Source: Lentilactobacillus kefiri
GTDB lineage: Bacteria > Bacillota > Bacilli > Lactobacillales > Lactobacillaceae
NCBI RefSeq assembly: GCF_007989105.1
Contig: NZ_BJVK01000002.1
Location: forward strand, 110,339-174,338
Direction: 5' to 3'
Length of the DNA: 64,000 bases
Below, one piece after another: positions 43,449 to 51,666 of this stretch (its first letter is position 1; the number at the start of each line of letters is the position of its first letter). A program made the translations under genes and the position numbers. The notes beneath the pieces were generated by a model, which did no database searches, was not told the DNA's origin, and worked only from the letters and a program-made list of their open reading frames with translations.

Positions 43449-43558
43449 GTGCGACGAGACCCGGGAGATGCGGTTTCTAAGGTGGTTTTACTTTAAACCC
43501 CGCATTTGGGTTTGAAGTAAAGCCAACTTAGAAGTTAGCATCTGGGTTGTCGGAGCAC
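43449..43558 (+). repeat. Structured hairpin element, copy C
   Basis: Tandem to copy B, same orientation. GTGC/GCAC with GGA bulge; GAC/GTC; GAG against T; ACCC/GGGT; bulge GGG; AGATGC/GCATCT; internal loop GGTT against AGTTA; TCTAAG/CTTAGA; then a long apical stem. A tail TTTCGGCTAGAGAAAAGCAA follows. Bases 43580-43670 hold nothing else recognisable before the next start. Confidence 0.8.
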
Positions 43559-43670
43559 GTTTCGGCTAGAGAAAAGCAAACCTGAAAAAGGTATCCAAGC
43601 AAAACAAGCTCCACAAACAAACACCACTAACTATTAAAAACTTAACCCCAACCAAGAAAGAAGTGACACC

Positions 43671-44835
43671 TTGAACACCTTATACGACAAGCTGCGCACG
43701 GCACAAATTGACGAGCAGCTGATTAACGCATTTCAAAATGACTCCGATATCGTATACACCGGTGTCATTCAATTCCTGAGCAGTAAAGACTTTATTATGC
43801 TGACCTATAACGATTATGGGATTCAGGATGGTGAGGTTTATTTGAAATTATCCTCGGTTAAGTCCGTGGAAACGGATAGTTATGACCTTGCCAATATGGA
43901 AGAACGCATCTATTTCGATGAGAAGCATCACCTCAATGCCCAACCGGCATTTGATTTGCCCATTAAGATGAGCGATTCACTGTTTGACCGCGTTGTTCAA
44001 ACGCTGCATGATGAACAAAAAGTTGGGCTGATTATTACAGAACAGGCTGGCAAGCTGAAATACAATGAAGGCTTGATATCAAATGTTCATGACGATGGCA
44101 TGACTTTTTACCAATGTTAACAAGTTCGATTTTTCCAAGCGCCCAGTATTTGAAATCAAGTTTGACGATATCCGCGGAATTGAATTTGGCGGTACTGAAT
44201 TACAATTGCTGCAAAACGTGCTGGACATGGTTAAGCCTGAAAATCATGTCGCCAACACAATCATATCCGACACTGATGTCTTTCATGATGAAGTTCAAAA
44301 GCTCCGTGATAACGGAAATTGGGTTGTCATTGATACCAACGATAATCGTAAATATTTCTATGTTGGTAAAATTATTTCAAGCAACCCCCAGGAACTGGTC
44401 ATGATGGTGGTTGATATGAATGGCCGGTTTGGCGGATACGTTTGGATTCGGTATGATGATATTTGCAGAATCATTACCGATTCTGATTACTTGCGGGTCA
44501 TTGATAAATTTGTTGATGAAAATAAGAAGAATAAGCATTTTGCATTACCAGTTCTAAATGCTGACCGAGCTTTTGATAATGCTGATAATATTTTGATTCA
44601 CATCATTACACAATCAATTCGGTATCAAAAGGTGATTCGATTTGAAACCGCCGATGAGGAAAACTTCGTTGGCTATCCAACCTCGATTAATCTGGCAACC
44701 GGTGTTTTGAATGTTGAACTTTTGGATGTCGACGATAATGGCGATTTACCAACTAAGCAGGTCGGAATTGAAAATATTCGTGAGATGGCCTTTGATTACT
44801 TCAAGGCTTTCTTGACCGAAAATGAAATTGATTAG
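43671..44835 (+). pseudogene. Unknown protein of ~387 residues, frameshifted in a T-run
   Basis: Two frames make one protein. The first starts at TTG 43671 (MNTLYDKLRTAQIDEQLINA) and breaks at HDDGMTF near 44106; the second resumes as TNVNKFDFSKRPVFEIKFDD and runs to 44835. Removing one T from the run of five at 44105-44109 rejoins them exactly. The restored protein has about four related beta-barrel-like units, each with a pattern V-x-G-x-I...DDI/SSV..I (for example YTGVIQFLSSKDFIMLTYND, and KYFYVGKIISSNPQELVMMV), as if from Sm-like repeats. Function unknown; first gene of a three-gene operon. Confidence 0.75.
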
Positions 44836-44846
44836 GAGGGTAAATT

Positions 44847-45212
44847 GTGGCAAAGAAGAAAAAATTTAAGCTTCCAAATTGGCTGATCAATACACTCGAG
44901 ATGACCGTGATGGTTGCAATCCTGATGGCGCTCTATAATTTTCTGGGCCCAATGGTCTTTAAAAATGGCAGTTATTTTCCCTGGTGGACATTTCCATATT
45001 CAGTTGTTGGCGCACTGTTTCTGATTGGTGGCTGGAATTTCTTGTCTCACCGAATGAATATCATGCATAATCAAATTGTTGCCGAAGACAACGCCAAAAA
45101 AGAACGGGCTGAACGCATTCGCCGAGAGGGTGCCGCTAAAGAACGGGTTGAGGCTGAAAAGCGCCGCCAGCGCAATGCCAATCGTAATCGGAATAATCAG
45201 CAATCGAGGTAA
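44847..45212 (+). CDS. Small membrane protein with charged coiled tail
   Basis: 121 residues: two membrane helices (about 16-38, TVMVAILMALYNFLG; about 50-68, YSVVGALFLIGGWNFL) and a long basic, arginine-rich C-terminal helix (KKERAERIRREGAAKERVEA) that should lie in the cytoplasm and may be a coiled coil. The start is GTG after GGAGGG, 11 bases behind the preceding gene. No named family recognised; its neighbours suggest a shared unknown function. Confidence 0.78.
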   Translation: MAKKKKFKLPNWLINTLEMTVMVAILMALYNFLGPMVFKNGSYFPWWTFPYSVVGALFLIGGWNFLSHRMNIMHNQIVAEDNAKKERAERIRREGAAKERVEAEKRRQRNANRNRNNQQSR

Positions 45213-45217
45213 CTGAA

Positions 45218-45442
45218 ATGGCTGAACAGAAATTTTCGTTTTGCCCATATTGCGGTGCCAAGCTGAAGCCGGATGATGTTGTTTGTCCAAATTGTGGGAA
45301 GAAGCTTCCGCAAAATGATGAACCGAAATCCAACAAAGTTTGGACCGGACTGAGTCGGTTGTTTGGCAATCCATACAAGGAAGGCATGAGCCGATATCAG
45401 GCTGAGAAAAAAGAAGCCGCAAAAAATAAAAAGAAAAAGTAA
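45218..45442 (+). CDS. Zinc-ribbon protein, 74 residues
   Basis: Two CxxC pairs, FCPYCGAKL (C9, C12) and VCPNCGKKL (C23, C26), form a rubredoxin-like zinc ribbon. The rest is short and basic, ending in KNKKKK. Such ribbons often sit on small regulatory or scaffold proteins. It begins 5 bases after the membrane protein stop and ends the operon. Confidence 0.82.
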   Translation: MAEQKFSFCPYCGAKLKPDDVVCPNCGKKLPQNDEPKSNKVWTGLSRLFGNPYKEGMSRYQAEKKEAAKNKKKK

Positions 45443-45452
45443 CCGAATGATC

Positions 45453-45508
45453 CCATCATAATGTCAGATACGAACAAATTAACTGTTTGATTGTTATGGT
45501 GGGATTTT
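45453..45508 (+). terminator. Probable terminator of the 43671-45442 operon
   Basis: ATCCCATCATAA and TTATGGTGGGAT arms (one G.U pair) with a long, partly paired loop and TTTTATTAT after. Confidence 0.65.
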
Positions 45509-45530
45509 ATTATCCAAGGGAGTGTTGAAA

Positions 45531-47714
45531 GTGGCAAAGCCGATTGAAAACAAAGCGTTGATTAGGGATGTCCAGGGTATCTTTTTGGGAAACCTTGGAA
45601 CCGTTGAGACCGATATTAAGCTGCCTAAGCAGGGAAGCCACGGCAGTCATTTTGACTGGAAATCTGACAAGCCGACAGTTATCACTGATGACGGTAAAGT
45701 CACTCGGCCCAAGCCTGGCATGGGCAATCGGATTGTTCACTTAAACCTCACGGCAAAGTTGGGGACGGATACTATTCATCGACAATTCAACGCGACGGTG
45801 ATTCAAGAATCTCGCAAAGTTCCAATCGATCATCCGGTTGATCTACATATTGTCACGCATACAAAGGATTACCACTTACCACAAGTTGCCGTGGTTCAAT
45901 TAACGGATGGCTCATATTCAACTTCACCAGTCGTTTGGAATGATCAGTTTGACTCATCAAAGTCGACGCAAACCGTCACGGGACGGGTGCCGGAAAGTGA
46001 ATCACCAGTCAAGTTGGCCGTTAAGCTTGAGCCCAAGTCAGCCCAGCCGATAACCAATCCATTTAAGAATCTCCACGTTCTGCTTGGGGGCAACAATCCA
46101 TTTGTTACTGGGTATCGGACGATGGTCCAACACTTGAAACAGGCAGGCCCTGATAATTTGTTGTATAACTTCCGTCAAGCTGCCGGTTTACCGGTTGACG
46201 ATCAGGACCAGATGACGGGCTGGGATGCACCGGACTGCAAGCTTCGGGGACATACCACCGGTCATTACATGTCCGCCCTGGCGTTTGCCTACTTCGACAC
46301 TAGGGACGAGGATTTTAAGCATCAATTGGCTTATATGGTTAATGAACTCGCCAAGTGTCAGCGGGCCTTTGCTAAAAATGGTGCTCATAAAGGGTTCCTG
46401 AGTGCCTACGATGAAATCCAATGTGATCAATTGGAACAGTTTGAAACCTACCCGAATATTTGGGCACCTTATTACACACTGGATAAGATTCTCCAGGGAT
46501 TACTGGACACTTTCCTTTATGCCAAGAATCCTCAGGCATTGGAAGTTGCCAAGGGGATTGGTGATTGGGTGACTGAGCGGCTTGGAAAGTTAAGTCACGA
46601 TCAGCTGACTAAGATGTGGTCAATCTACATTGCCGGTGAGTTTGGCGGAATGATCACAGTAATGGTCCGACTGTATCGGGCAACCGGTCAGCAAGCGTAT
46701 TTGGATACCGCAAAACTATTCAGCAACGATAAATTGTTTGTCCCAATGGCAGCCAATTATGACACCCTTGATAACATGCATGCCAATCAACATATTCCTC
46801 AAGTTATCGGCGCTGTTGACCTCTATCAGGCAAACGGTGACGAGAATTATTTGAAGATTGCCGTCAATTTTTGGAATATTGTGGTCCAGCATCATACGTT
46901 TGCCAACGGTGGCGTTGGTGAGACCGAGATGTTCCACGAGGCTGACAAGGTTGAGCCGTACCTGACTGATCGGGATGAGGAAACCTGTGCCAGCTATAAT
47001 ATGTTTAAATTGTCCGAACAGTTATTTGAGATAACGCGTGATGGCAAGTACATGAATTATGCCGAAAACATTTTGAATAATCACCTTTTGGCAGCGAATG
47101 ATCATCAAGAAGATGGCGGCACAACTTACTTCATGCCATTAAAACCGGGTGGGGTTAAAAAGTATGATCGAGATGTTGATAACACCTGTTGTCATGGAAC
47201 TGGTTTGGAAAACATGGTTAGATTTCAGAAAAACATTTTTGCATCTGACGGTCATGATGTGTATGACAATCTCTTCTATGACAGCCAAGTTGAGCTGCCT
47301 AACAGTGAGGGCTTAATCTCGCAGAAAGTCGATTCAAACACGATTGTGATTACTGCCGATTTGCATAAGTCGATTGATTTGCATATTCGGGTACCAGAGT
47401 GGATAGCTGACTTGAAAGTTTCACTAAATGGCCGACCTGCCCAACTTGAACATGAAAATAGTTATGTTGGGTTGCTTGGCCTAACAGGAAAAGCAGTGAT
47501 CAAATTGATGTTTACACTGAAGGTCACGATTGAGCGTGCCCCGGATGATGCTTCACTGATTGCTGTTTTCAAGGGTCCGGATATGCTTGCCAAAAAGGCT
47601 GATCAAGATACATTCTTTACAACATCAGAGACTGAGTTGAAACAAGATGAGCAACTAGTGCCGCTTAACACAGTCGGGGATGGCCCTTATCATGTGTATT
47701 TCAAGGTAAAATAA
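45531..47714 (+). CDS. GH127 family glycoside hydrolase (beta-L-arabinofuranosidase type)
   Basis: A 727-residue enzyme. An N-terminal all-beta region (about 25-90, HFDWKSDKPTVITDDGKVTR) resembles an atrophied bacterial Ig domain; the (alpha/alpha)6 catalytic domain follows. The zinc/cysteine nucleophile set of HypBA1 is present: EETC (E482/E483, C486) and TCCHGTG (C553, C554). It should release beta-L-arabinofuranose in a retaining mechanism with a cysteine nucleophile. No signal peptide, so it acts on imported oligosaccharides. GTG at 45531 has AAGGGAG upstream. No sugar transporter or arabinose gene is adjacent. Confidence 0.88.
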   Translation: MAKPIENKALIRDVQGIFLGNLGTVETDIKLPKQGSHGSHFDWKSDKPTVITDDGKVTRPKPGMGNRIVHLNLTAKLGTDTIHRQFNATVIQESRKVPIDHPVDLHIVTHTKDYHLPQVAVVQLTDGSYSTSPVVWNDQFDSSKSTQTVTGRVPESESPVKLAVKLEPKSAQPITNPFKNLHVLLGGNNPFVTGYRTMVQHLKQAGPDNLLYNFRQAAGLPVDDQDQMTGWDAPDCKLRGHTTGHYMSALAFAYFDTRDEDFKHQLAYMVNELAKCQRAFAKNGAHKGFLSAYDEIQCDQLEQFETYPNIWAPYYTLDKILQGLLDTFLYAKNPQALEVAKGIGDWVTERLGKLSHDQLTKMWSIYIAGEFGGMITVMVRLYRATGQQAYLDTAKLFSNDKLFVPMAANYDTLDNMHANQHIPQVIGAVDLYQANGDENYLKIAVNFWNIVVQHHTFANGGVGETEMFHEADKVEPYLTDRDEETCASYNMFKLSEQLFEITRDGKYMNYAENILNNHLLAANDHQEDGGTTYFMPLKPGGVKKYDRDVDNTCCHGTGLENMVRFQKNIFASDGHDVYDNLFYDSQVELPNSEGLISQKVDSNTIVITADLHKSIDLHIRVPEWIADLKVSLNGRPAQLEHENSYVGLLGLTGKAVIKLMFTLKVTIERAPDDASLIAVFKGPDMLAKKADQDTFFTTSETELKQDEQLVPLNTVGDGPYHVYFKVK

Positions 47715-47732
47715 AATTTATAATTAGACAGG

Positions 47733-47778
47733 AAAAAGGGACTACCAACAATTTAAGTTGTTGGTAATCCCTTTGTTT
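47733..47778 (+). terminator. Terminator after the GH127 gene
   Basis: AAAGGGACTACCAACAA and TTGTTGGTAATCCCTTT arms with a 6-base loop, then a T-rich run. Confidence 0.9.
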
Positions 47779-47819
47779 GTAGTTTTAAGTTTAGTTAGCG
47801 AGTCTGGAGCCTTGCTTTT

Positions 47820-47870
47820 CTCTAGTGGAAACGTGCTTCGACGGCCGGTGCGTTGAGGCCGCCTAGCCGA
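47820..47870 (-). repeat. Extra right-end box of the hairpin family
   Basis: On the minus strand GTCGAAGCACGTTTC with the tail CACTAGAGAAAAGCA repeats the right end of copy D about 41 bases farther on. It lacks a left arm of its own, like the right-arm expansions after copy A. Confidence 0.6.
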
Positions 47871-47872
47871 AA

Positions 47873-47986
47873 CGTGCTTCGACAACTCAGATGCTAACTT
47901 CTAAGAGTGCTTTAACTAGAGCCCCAAGACCACGGACTTCAGTCAAAGCACTCTTAGAAACCGCATCTCCCGAGTCTCGTCGCACT
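47873..47986 (-). repeat. Structured hairpin element, copy D (reversed)
   Basis: Read on the minus strand: GTGC/GCAC; GAC/GTC; GAG against T; ACTC/GAGT; bulge GGG; AGATGC/GCATCT; loop GGTT against AGTTA; TCTAAGAGTGCTTT/AAAGCACTCTTAGA. It starts about 7 bases after the stop of the minus-strand gene at 47993. Nearest relative is copy C; their ACTC/GAGT versus ACCC/GGGT stem is a compensated change. Confidence 0.8.
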
Positions 47987-47992
47987 CTGCTT

Positions 47993-48175
47993 TTATCTTA
48001 CAAACTGCTCAATCGTTCGCTTTTCATCCGGAGTTGGTTGTGACTCCATTGATTTAATGTTGTGGAGGCGTTCAACAGATATGTGTAGATTAAATGCTAA
48101 CGCTGTATCCGGCATATCGTTCTTCTTTTGATAATTAATGATTTCTTCTGCTAAAGTACTAAATTTTTCTGCCAT
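47993..48175 (-). CDS. Small helical protein, 60 residues, lactobacillus-specific type
   Basis: A small protein with an HTH-like helical pattern (AEEIINYQKKNDMPDTALAF, then HISVERLHNIKSMESQPTPD). It resembles short LBP_cg2779-type proteins of lactobacilli, from memory; DNA binding is possible but not shown. ATG at 48175 follows GGAGG by 9 bases; the ATG at 48181 is too close. Hairpin copy D lies just after its stop. Confidence 0.7.
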   Translation of the reverse strand: MAEKFSTLAEEIINYQKKNDMPDTALAFNLHISVERLHNIKSMESQPTPDEKRTIEQFVR

Positions 48176-48253
48176 ACTCATTCTCCTCCATCAATTTGTG
48201 ATTCAACGATGTCCTTAAATCCATTATACCAATAATTGAAATTTTGACACAGA

Positions 48254-48568
48254 TTAACGATGTTTAAGCCCATATTCCATTAATGCCATGGCAATTAAGG
48301 CAATCACAATCGAAACCCATAATTTATCTGTCTGAATATAAAAGTAGTACAGAAGCCCTAATCCGATGACAATCTGGCCAGTGTATCTTTCCCAACGATT
48401 GGGCAGGGATAAGAATGCCAGACCAATTGCCAAAATGATTGATCCGATCAAGACAACTTTGGCGCTGTCAAGCGAGCCAAATTGGGTCACTAACCCATAA
48501 ATATCAACAATAAGTCCAACGACTAAAGAAAAAATACCAAATGCAAATGCAAATTGATTTGCCCGCAT
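48254..48568 (-). CDS. Small integral membrane protein, 104 residues
   Basis: Four hydrophobic helices (FAFGIFSLVVGLIVDIYGLV; VVLIGSIILAIGLAFLSL; TGQIVIGLGLLYYFYI; VSIVIALIAMALMEYGL) fill nearly the whole protein. No family recognised; function unknown. ATG at 48568 has GAAGGC upstream; an earlier ATG (48595) is not near a site. It is separated by 76 bases from the ECF transporter operon, so it could be the last gene of that transcript. Confidence 0.7.
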   Translation of the reverse strand: MRANQFAFAFGIFSLVVGLIVDIYGLVTQFGSLDSAKVVLIGSIILAIGLAFLSLPNRWERYTGQIVIGLGLLYYFYIQTDKLWVSIVIALIAMALMEYGLKHR

Positions 48569-48644
48569 AAAAAAACGCCTTCTTCCAATTTTCATTCTCT
48601 TACTTAATTATAAGTCAAAAAGTGAAATGTTGGAATATCAGCGT

Positions 48645-49298
48645 TTAGTATCGAATAAAGAACAGCAGGACTTGAACAATGATGAATAGGACAACAAACA
48701 ATATCCAGTCAAGTGCTGTAATTCGAATGACTTTATAGTGGGTCCGAGGATAATCTTCGACAAAGCCGTGAGAGGTCATCGCCTCGGCAAGGTTCTGTGA
48801 CCATTGGATTGATGACAAGATTGATTTAAAGTACAGCTTCGGTGACCAGAAGTGCAGGGCCTCTCCACGCATGAGCGCTGAGGTCTTGATGATCTGGACT
48901 TCTTCAACAATCTTTGGCATCAAGTTAAATGCGGCCAGAACCCCATAGGCAAATTTGGAAGGCAGGTGAAAATCCTGTTCCAAAGTGAGTGACAGGTCGG
49001 TGATACTGCTGGTTAGCGTGAAGGTGGCACCCAAAAATACATATCCGTAGATCCGGGTGAACAGGATCCAGGCAAAATGAATCCCAGCACTACCATACAG
49101 CCATTGAGATACGAACAGTCCAACCGCTGGGAACAGTGGCCAGAAGATAATCCCAAAGAGGGCTTTCATACTAACGTGTTGGGTCAGAATATAGACCAGA
49201 CTCACTGCAATCAGGATGCAGTTAACAACCAGGCTTTGGGTAAATGAAATCTCCAAAGCAATTAACATAACGAGTAATAATTTCATTCCAGGATTCAT
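48645..49298 (-). CDS. ykoC: ECF transporter transmembrane (T) subunit, YkoC-like
   Basis: A 217-residue CbiQ/EcfT-type protein with membrane helices in the N-terminal half and two coupling helices with the Ala-Arg-Gly type motif (KTSALMRGEAL and EAMTSHGF). It links the ATPases to the S component. Its ATG overlaps the ATPase stop by 4 bases. It is the third gene of the TPP-controlled operon. Confidence 0.88.
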   Translation of the reverse strand: MNPGMKLLLVMLIALEISFTQSLVVNCILIAVSLVYILTQHVSMKALFGIIFWPLFPAVGLFVSQWLYGSAGIHFAWILFTRIYGYVFLGATFTLTSSITDLSLTLEQDFHLPSKFAYGVLAAFNLMPKIVEEVQIIKTSALMRGEALHFWSPKLYFKSILSSIQWSQNLAEAMTSHGFVEDYPRTHYKVIRITALDWILFVVLFIIVQVLLFFIRY

Positions 49299-50725
49299 TT
49301 GATAACCTCCTGGTAAGCCAGATTTTGATTTTTGAACGTCGCATGATAATCAATCAGGGTATCCAGACCGGACAATTGATGTGAGATCACAATCTGAGTT
49401 TGGTGGAAGTCATGTTTGGCCCGGTTTAAAAAGCCAACAACGACTTCCAACGAATGGTAGTCCAGTCCTTTGAATGGTTCGTCCATCAGTAATACCGGTG
49501 GATTCATGATTAACATTTCGATAATCTGAAGCTTCTTCTTTTGACCTTCACTTAACGAGTAGACAATCCGGTCGTCTTTTCCGGCCATGTCCAACTTGTT
49601 CAGCATGTCGTCCACGTCCGCCTGTGAATAATCGGTGTTGGTTCGATTAGCCAGTGAAAGATCCAACTCTTCTTTGACAGTGATATTCAAAAATTGATTT
49701 TCAGCATCTTGGAAAAGCAGCGTGACATGCTTGGCATAGGGCAGCGGGCGGATCTTCTTGATGTCCTTGCCGTCAAATGCAATTGTGCCTTCATACGGCA
49801 ACAATTTGGTCAGCGCATTAAACAGCGTCGACTTACCAATTCCGTTGGCACCGGTTATCAAAGTCGTTTTTTGTTTATAGAAATCAAAGTGTGCCAGCTT
49901 CAACAATAGGGAATGGTGAGGCAGCAATTTGAAATCATTAATTTTGATAATGGCATTTTCATCACCGGAGGGAATGGCAACTTTCTTGTTAATCGTTTGA
50001 GTTGATTCAAAATTCTTGAAGAAGTGTTCGGCACGTTCACCATCCAAAAGGCTGATTTTATGAGTATCAGGATCCAAATAATAGAATTCATCAACCAAAT
50101 TCTGATAGCTGGTTAAATCATGATCAGCCAAGATAATGGTCTTACCGTGTTTTTCCTGTAAAATCTTTAATTTGTTGATCAAATCCACTCGTGAACCGGG
50201 ATCGATGCTGGCAAACGGTTCATCCAACACGGTGACCTGCGGATCCATGGCAACGATACAAGCCAGTGCAACTTTCTGCTTTTCACCGCCGGACAGGGTG
50301 TTGATGACCCGTGAGCGGAGCTTTTGGATGTCACAAAATTCCAATGCGTGGGTAATGATATCTTTCATTTTAGCCGGTTCAATTCGCAAGTTTTCCAATA
50401 CAAACGTCATTTCATGAATGACCGTATCCATGGCGAACTGCTGATTGGGATTCTGGAACATCATTGCGACCGACTTACTGACATCTTGTCGCGGAATATC
50501 CTTAATGTTGGTATCGCCAAACTTAATGTCACCGACGGCATCGATGCCGCTAAAATGCGGATAAAGTCCCGCAATGAAATACAGCAATGTTGATTTGCCG
50601 CTTCCTGAAGGGCCGGAAAGCAGTGAGAAGTGATGACTTTTGAATGTGATATTAATATCGTTCAATACCTTAACGTCACTATCCGGATAATGGAAAGTGA
50701 AATGGTTAATCGAAACATCAGTCAT
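49295..50725 (-). CDS. ykoD: ECF transporter double ATPase, YkoD-like
   Basis: A 476-residue protein with two ABC ATPase domains in tandem. Domain 1: GPSGSGKST, LSGGEKQK, VTVLDEPFASID. Domain 2: TGANGIGKST, LSEGQKKK, VLLMDEPFKGLD. The fused pair replaces separate EcfA1/A2. It powers uptake through YkoE/YkoC. The ATG at 50725 follows AGGGG; an upstream TTG is two codons earlier. Confidence 0.92.
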   Translation of the reverse strand: MTDVSINHFTFHYPDSDVKVLNDINITFKSHHFSLLSGPSGSGKSTLLYFIAGLYPHFSGIDAVGDIKFGDTNIKDIPRQDVSKSVAMMFQNPNQQFAMDTVIHEMTFVLENLRIEPAKMKDIITHALEFCDIQKLRSRVINTLSGGEKQKVALACIVAMDPQVTVLDEPFASIDPGSRVDLINKLKILQEKHGKTIILADHDLTSYQNLVDEFYYLDPDTHKISLLDGERAEHFFKNFESTQTINKKVAIPSGDENAIIKINDFKLLPHHSLLLKLAHFDFYKQKTTLITGANGIGKSTLFNALTKLLPYEGTIAFDGKDIKKIRPLPYAKHVTLLFQDAENQFLNITVKEELDLSLANRTNTDYSQADVDDMLNKLDMAGKDDRIVYSLSEGQKKKLQIIEMLIMNPPVLLMDEPFKGLDYHSLEVVVGFLNRAKHDFHQTQIVISHQLSGLDTLIDYHATFKNQNLAYQEVIK

Positions 50726-50742
50726 AATCAAAGCCCCTATTA

Positions 50743-51333
50743 TTACAAGTTGATTGCTTTACTACGATCCAACAATTTAACAATCATCTTAGTCAAAACG
50801 CCGGCAAAGATGAAGGTTGAGATATAACGGGTAACAAATAAACCTAAGAGAAGCGGTAAACTGAATTTATCGTAACCATTACGAATCATGTCCCAGGCGA
50901 AAGTGACAACAACCGTTGTGAAGATTGAGGCGTTTAAACCAACCCAGTCATAACGTTTGTAGCCGGTGAAGGTAAACCCAAGTTCAGAGGCAATCCCTTG
51001 AACCAAGCCTGAGATAAAGGCACCAGCACCCCATTGGCCGCCAAGAAAGACTTCAACGGAAGCTCCCAAGAACTCACCAAGAAAGGCTGAACCGAATGTC
51101 CGAATAATAAATCCTGTCAGTGGGCCGGCCATGCACCAGAGACCCATTAAGAGGTCATTGGCAAACGGAGCCATTCCAATTGGGGTAAGAACAACGGTCA
51201 GACCGGTGTACAGGAAGCCGGCTCCCCAAAAAATAATACCAGTAAAAATAGCAATTAATGCAATCAAAATAATGTTTCTAAGCGTCCATTGGCTTTGCTT
51301 TTTGCCGCCGGTTGCTTGACTCTTGTTATCCAT
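50743..51333 (-). CDS. ykoE: ECF transporter substrate-binding (S) component, YkoE-like
   Basis: A 196-residue membrane protein with about six helices (RNIILIALIAIFTGIIFWGA) in the YkoE family. With YkoD and YkoC, and behind a TPP riboswitch, it should import a thiamin precursor (hydroxymethylpyrimidine is the usual proposal) or thiamin. GGAGGTC precedes the ATG. Hydrophobic S subunits of this family do not resemble binding proteins. Confidence 0.9.
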   Translation of the reverse strand: MDNKSQATGGKKQSQWTLRNIILIALIAIFTGIIFWGAGFLYTGLTVVLTPIGMAPFANDLLMGLWCMAGPLTGFIIRTFGSAFLGEFLGASVEVFLGGQWGAGAFISGLVQGIASELGFTFTGYKRYDWVGLNASIFTTVVVTFAWDMIRNGYDKFSLPLLLGLFVTRYISTFIFAGVLTKMIVKLLDRSKAINL

Positions 51334-51393
51334 AACAAGACCTCCAAATAAAATTTTGATCAATTCGATCCTGGAAAGCCTTATAGCTGAGCA

Positions 51394-51437
51394 CACAAAG
51401 AGGCCAGGAACAAAACTGTTGTTTTGCCCTGGCCTCA
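51394..51437 (-). terminator. Expression-platform terminator of the TPP riboswitch
   Basis: GAGGCCAGG and CCTGGCCTC arms with inner AAAAC/GTTTT pairing, then TTTGTGTG on the minus strand. Confidence 0.85.
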
Positions 51438-51469
51438 GAAAATCATCTAATTGCAATTTATCCATCTAA

Positions 51470-51558
51470 ATACAACGGAGCATGCTCCCTTCGCTGGTAT
51501 TGTCCAGATCAGGTTCGATGGGTTTTTCTCAGCCAATAAGGCACCCCAGATAGTTGTA
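51470..51558 (-). ncRNA. TPP (thiamin pyrophosphate) riboswitch
   Basis: The minus strand shows the THI-box elements in order: CTGGGGTGCC, GGCTGAGA, ACCC, GAACCTGATCTGGACAATACC and AGCGAAGGGA. TPP binding should promote the terminator at 51394-51437 and shut off ykoEDC. The gap 51334-51666 holds this switch, its terminator and its promoter. Confidence 0.96.
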
Positions 51559-51569
51559 TGATCAAATTT

Positions 51570-51598
51570 AGTATACAAGATATAAAATTAATTTACAA
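51570..51598 (-). promoter_or_regulatory. ykoEDC promoter
   Basis: On the minus strand TTGTAA (51593-51598), 17 bases, TATACT (51570-51575), about 10 bases before the riboswitch. Confidence 0.75.
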
Positions 51599-51666
51599 AC
51601 GAAACTATTCCCTTAAAATAGAATTGTAACCATTTTCGAAATATGAATTATTTAGGAGGAGCCATT

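Noticed and set aside
43321..43558. Hairpins B and C as ordinary Rho-independent terminators
   Set aside because: No U-run follows either right arm, and they contain conserved internal loops, so they do not fit an intrinsic terminator.
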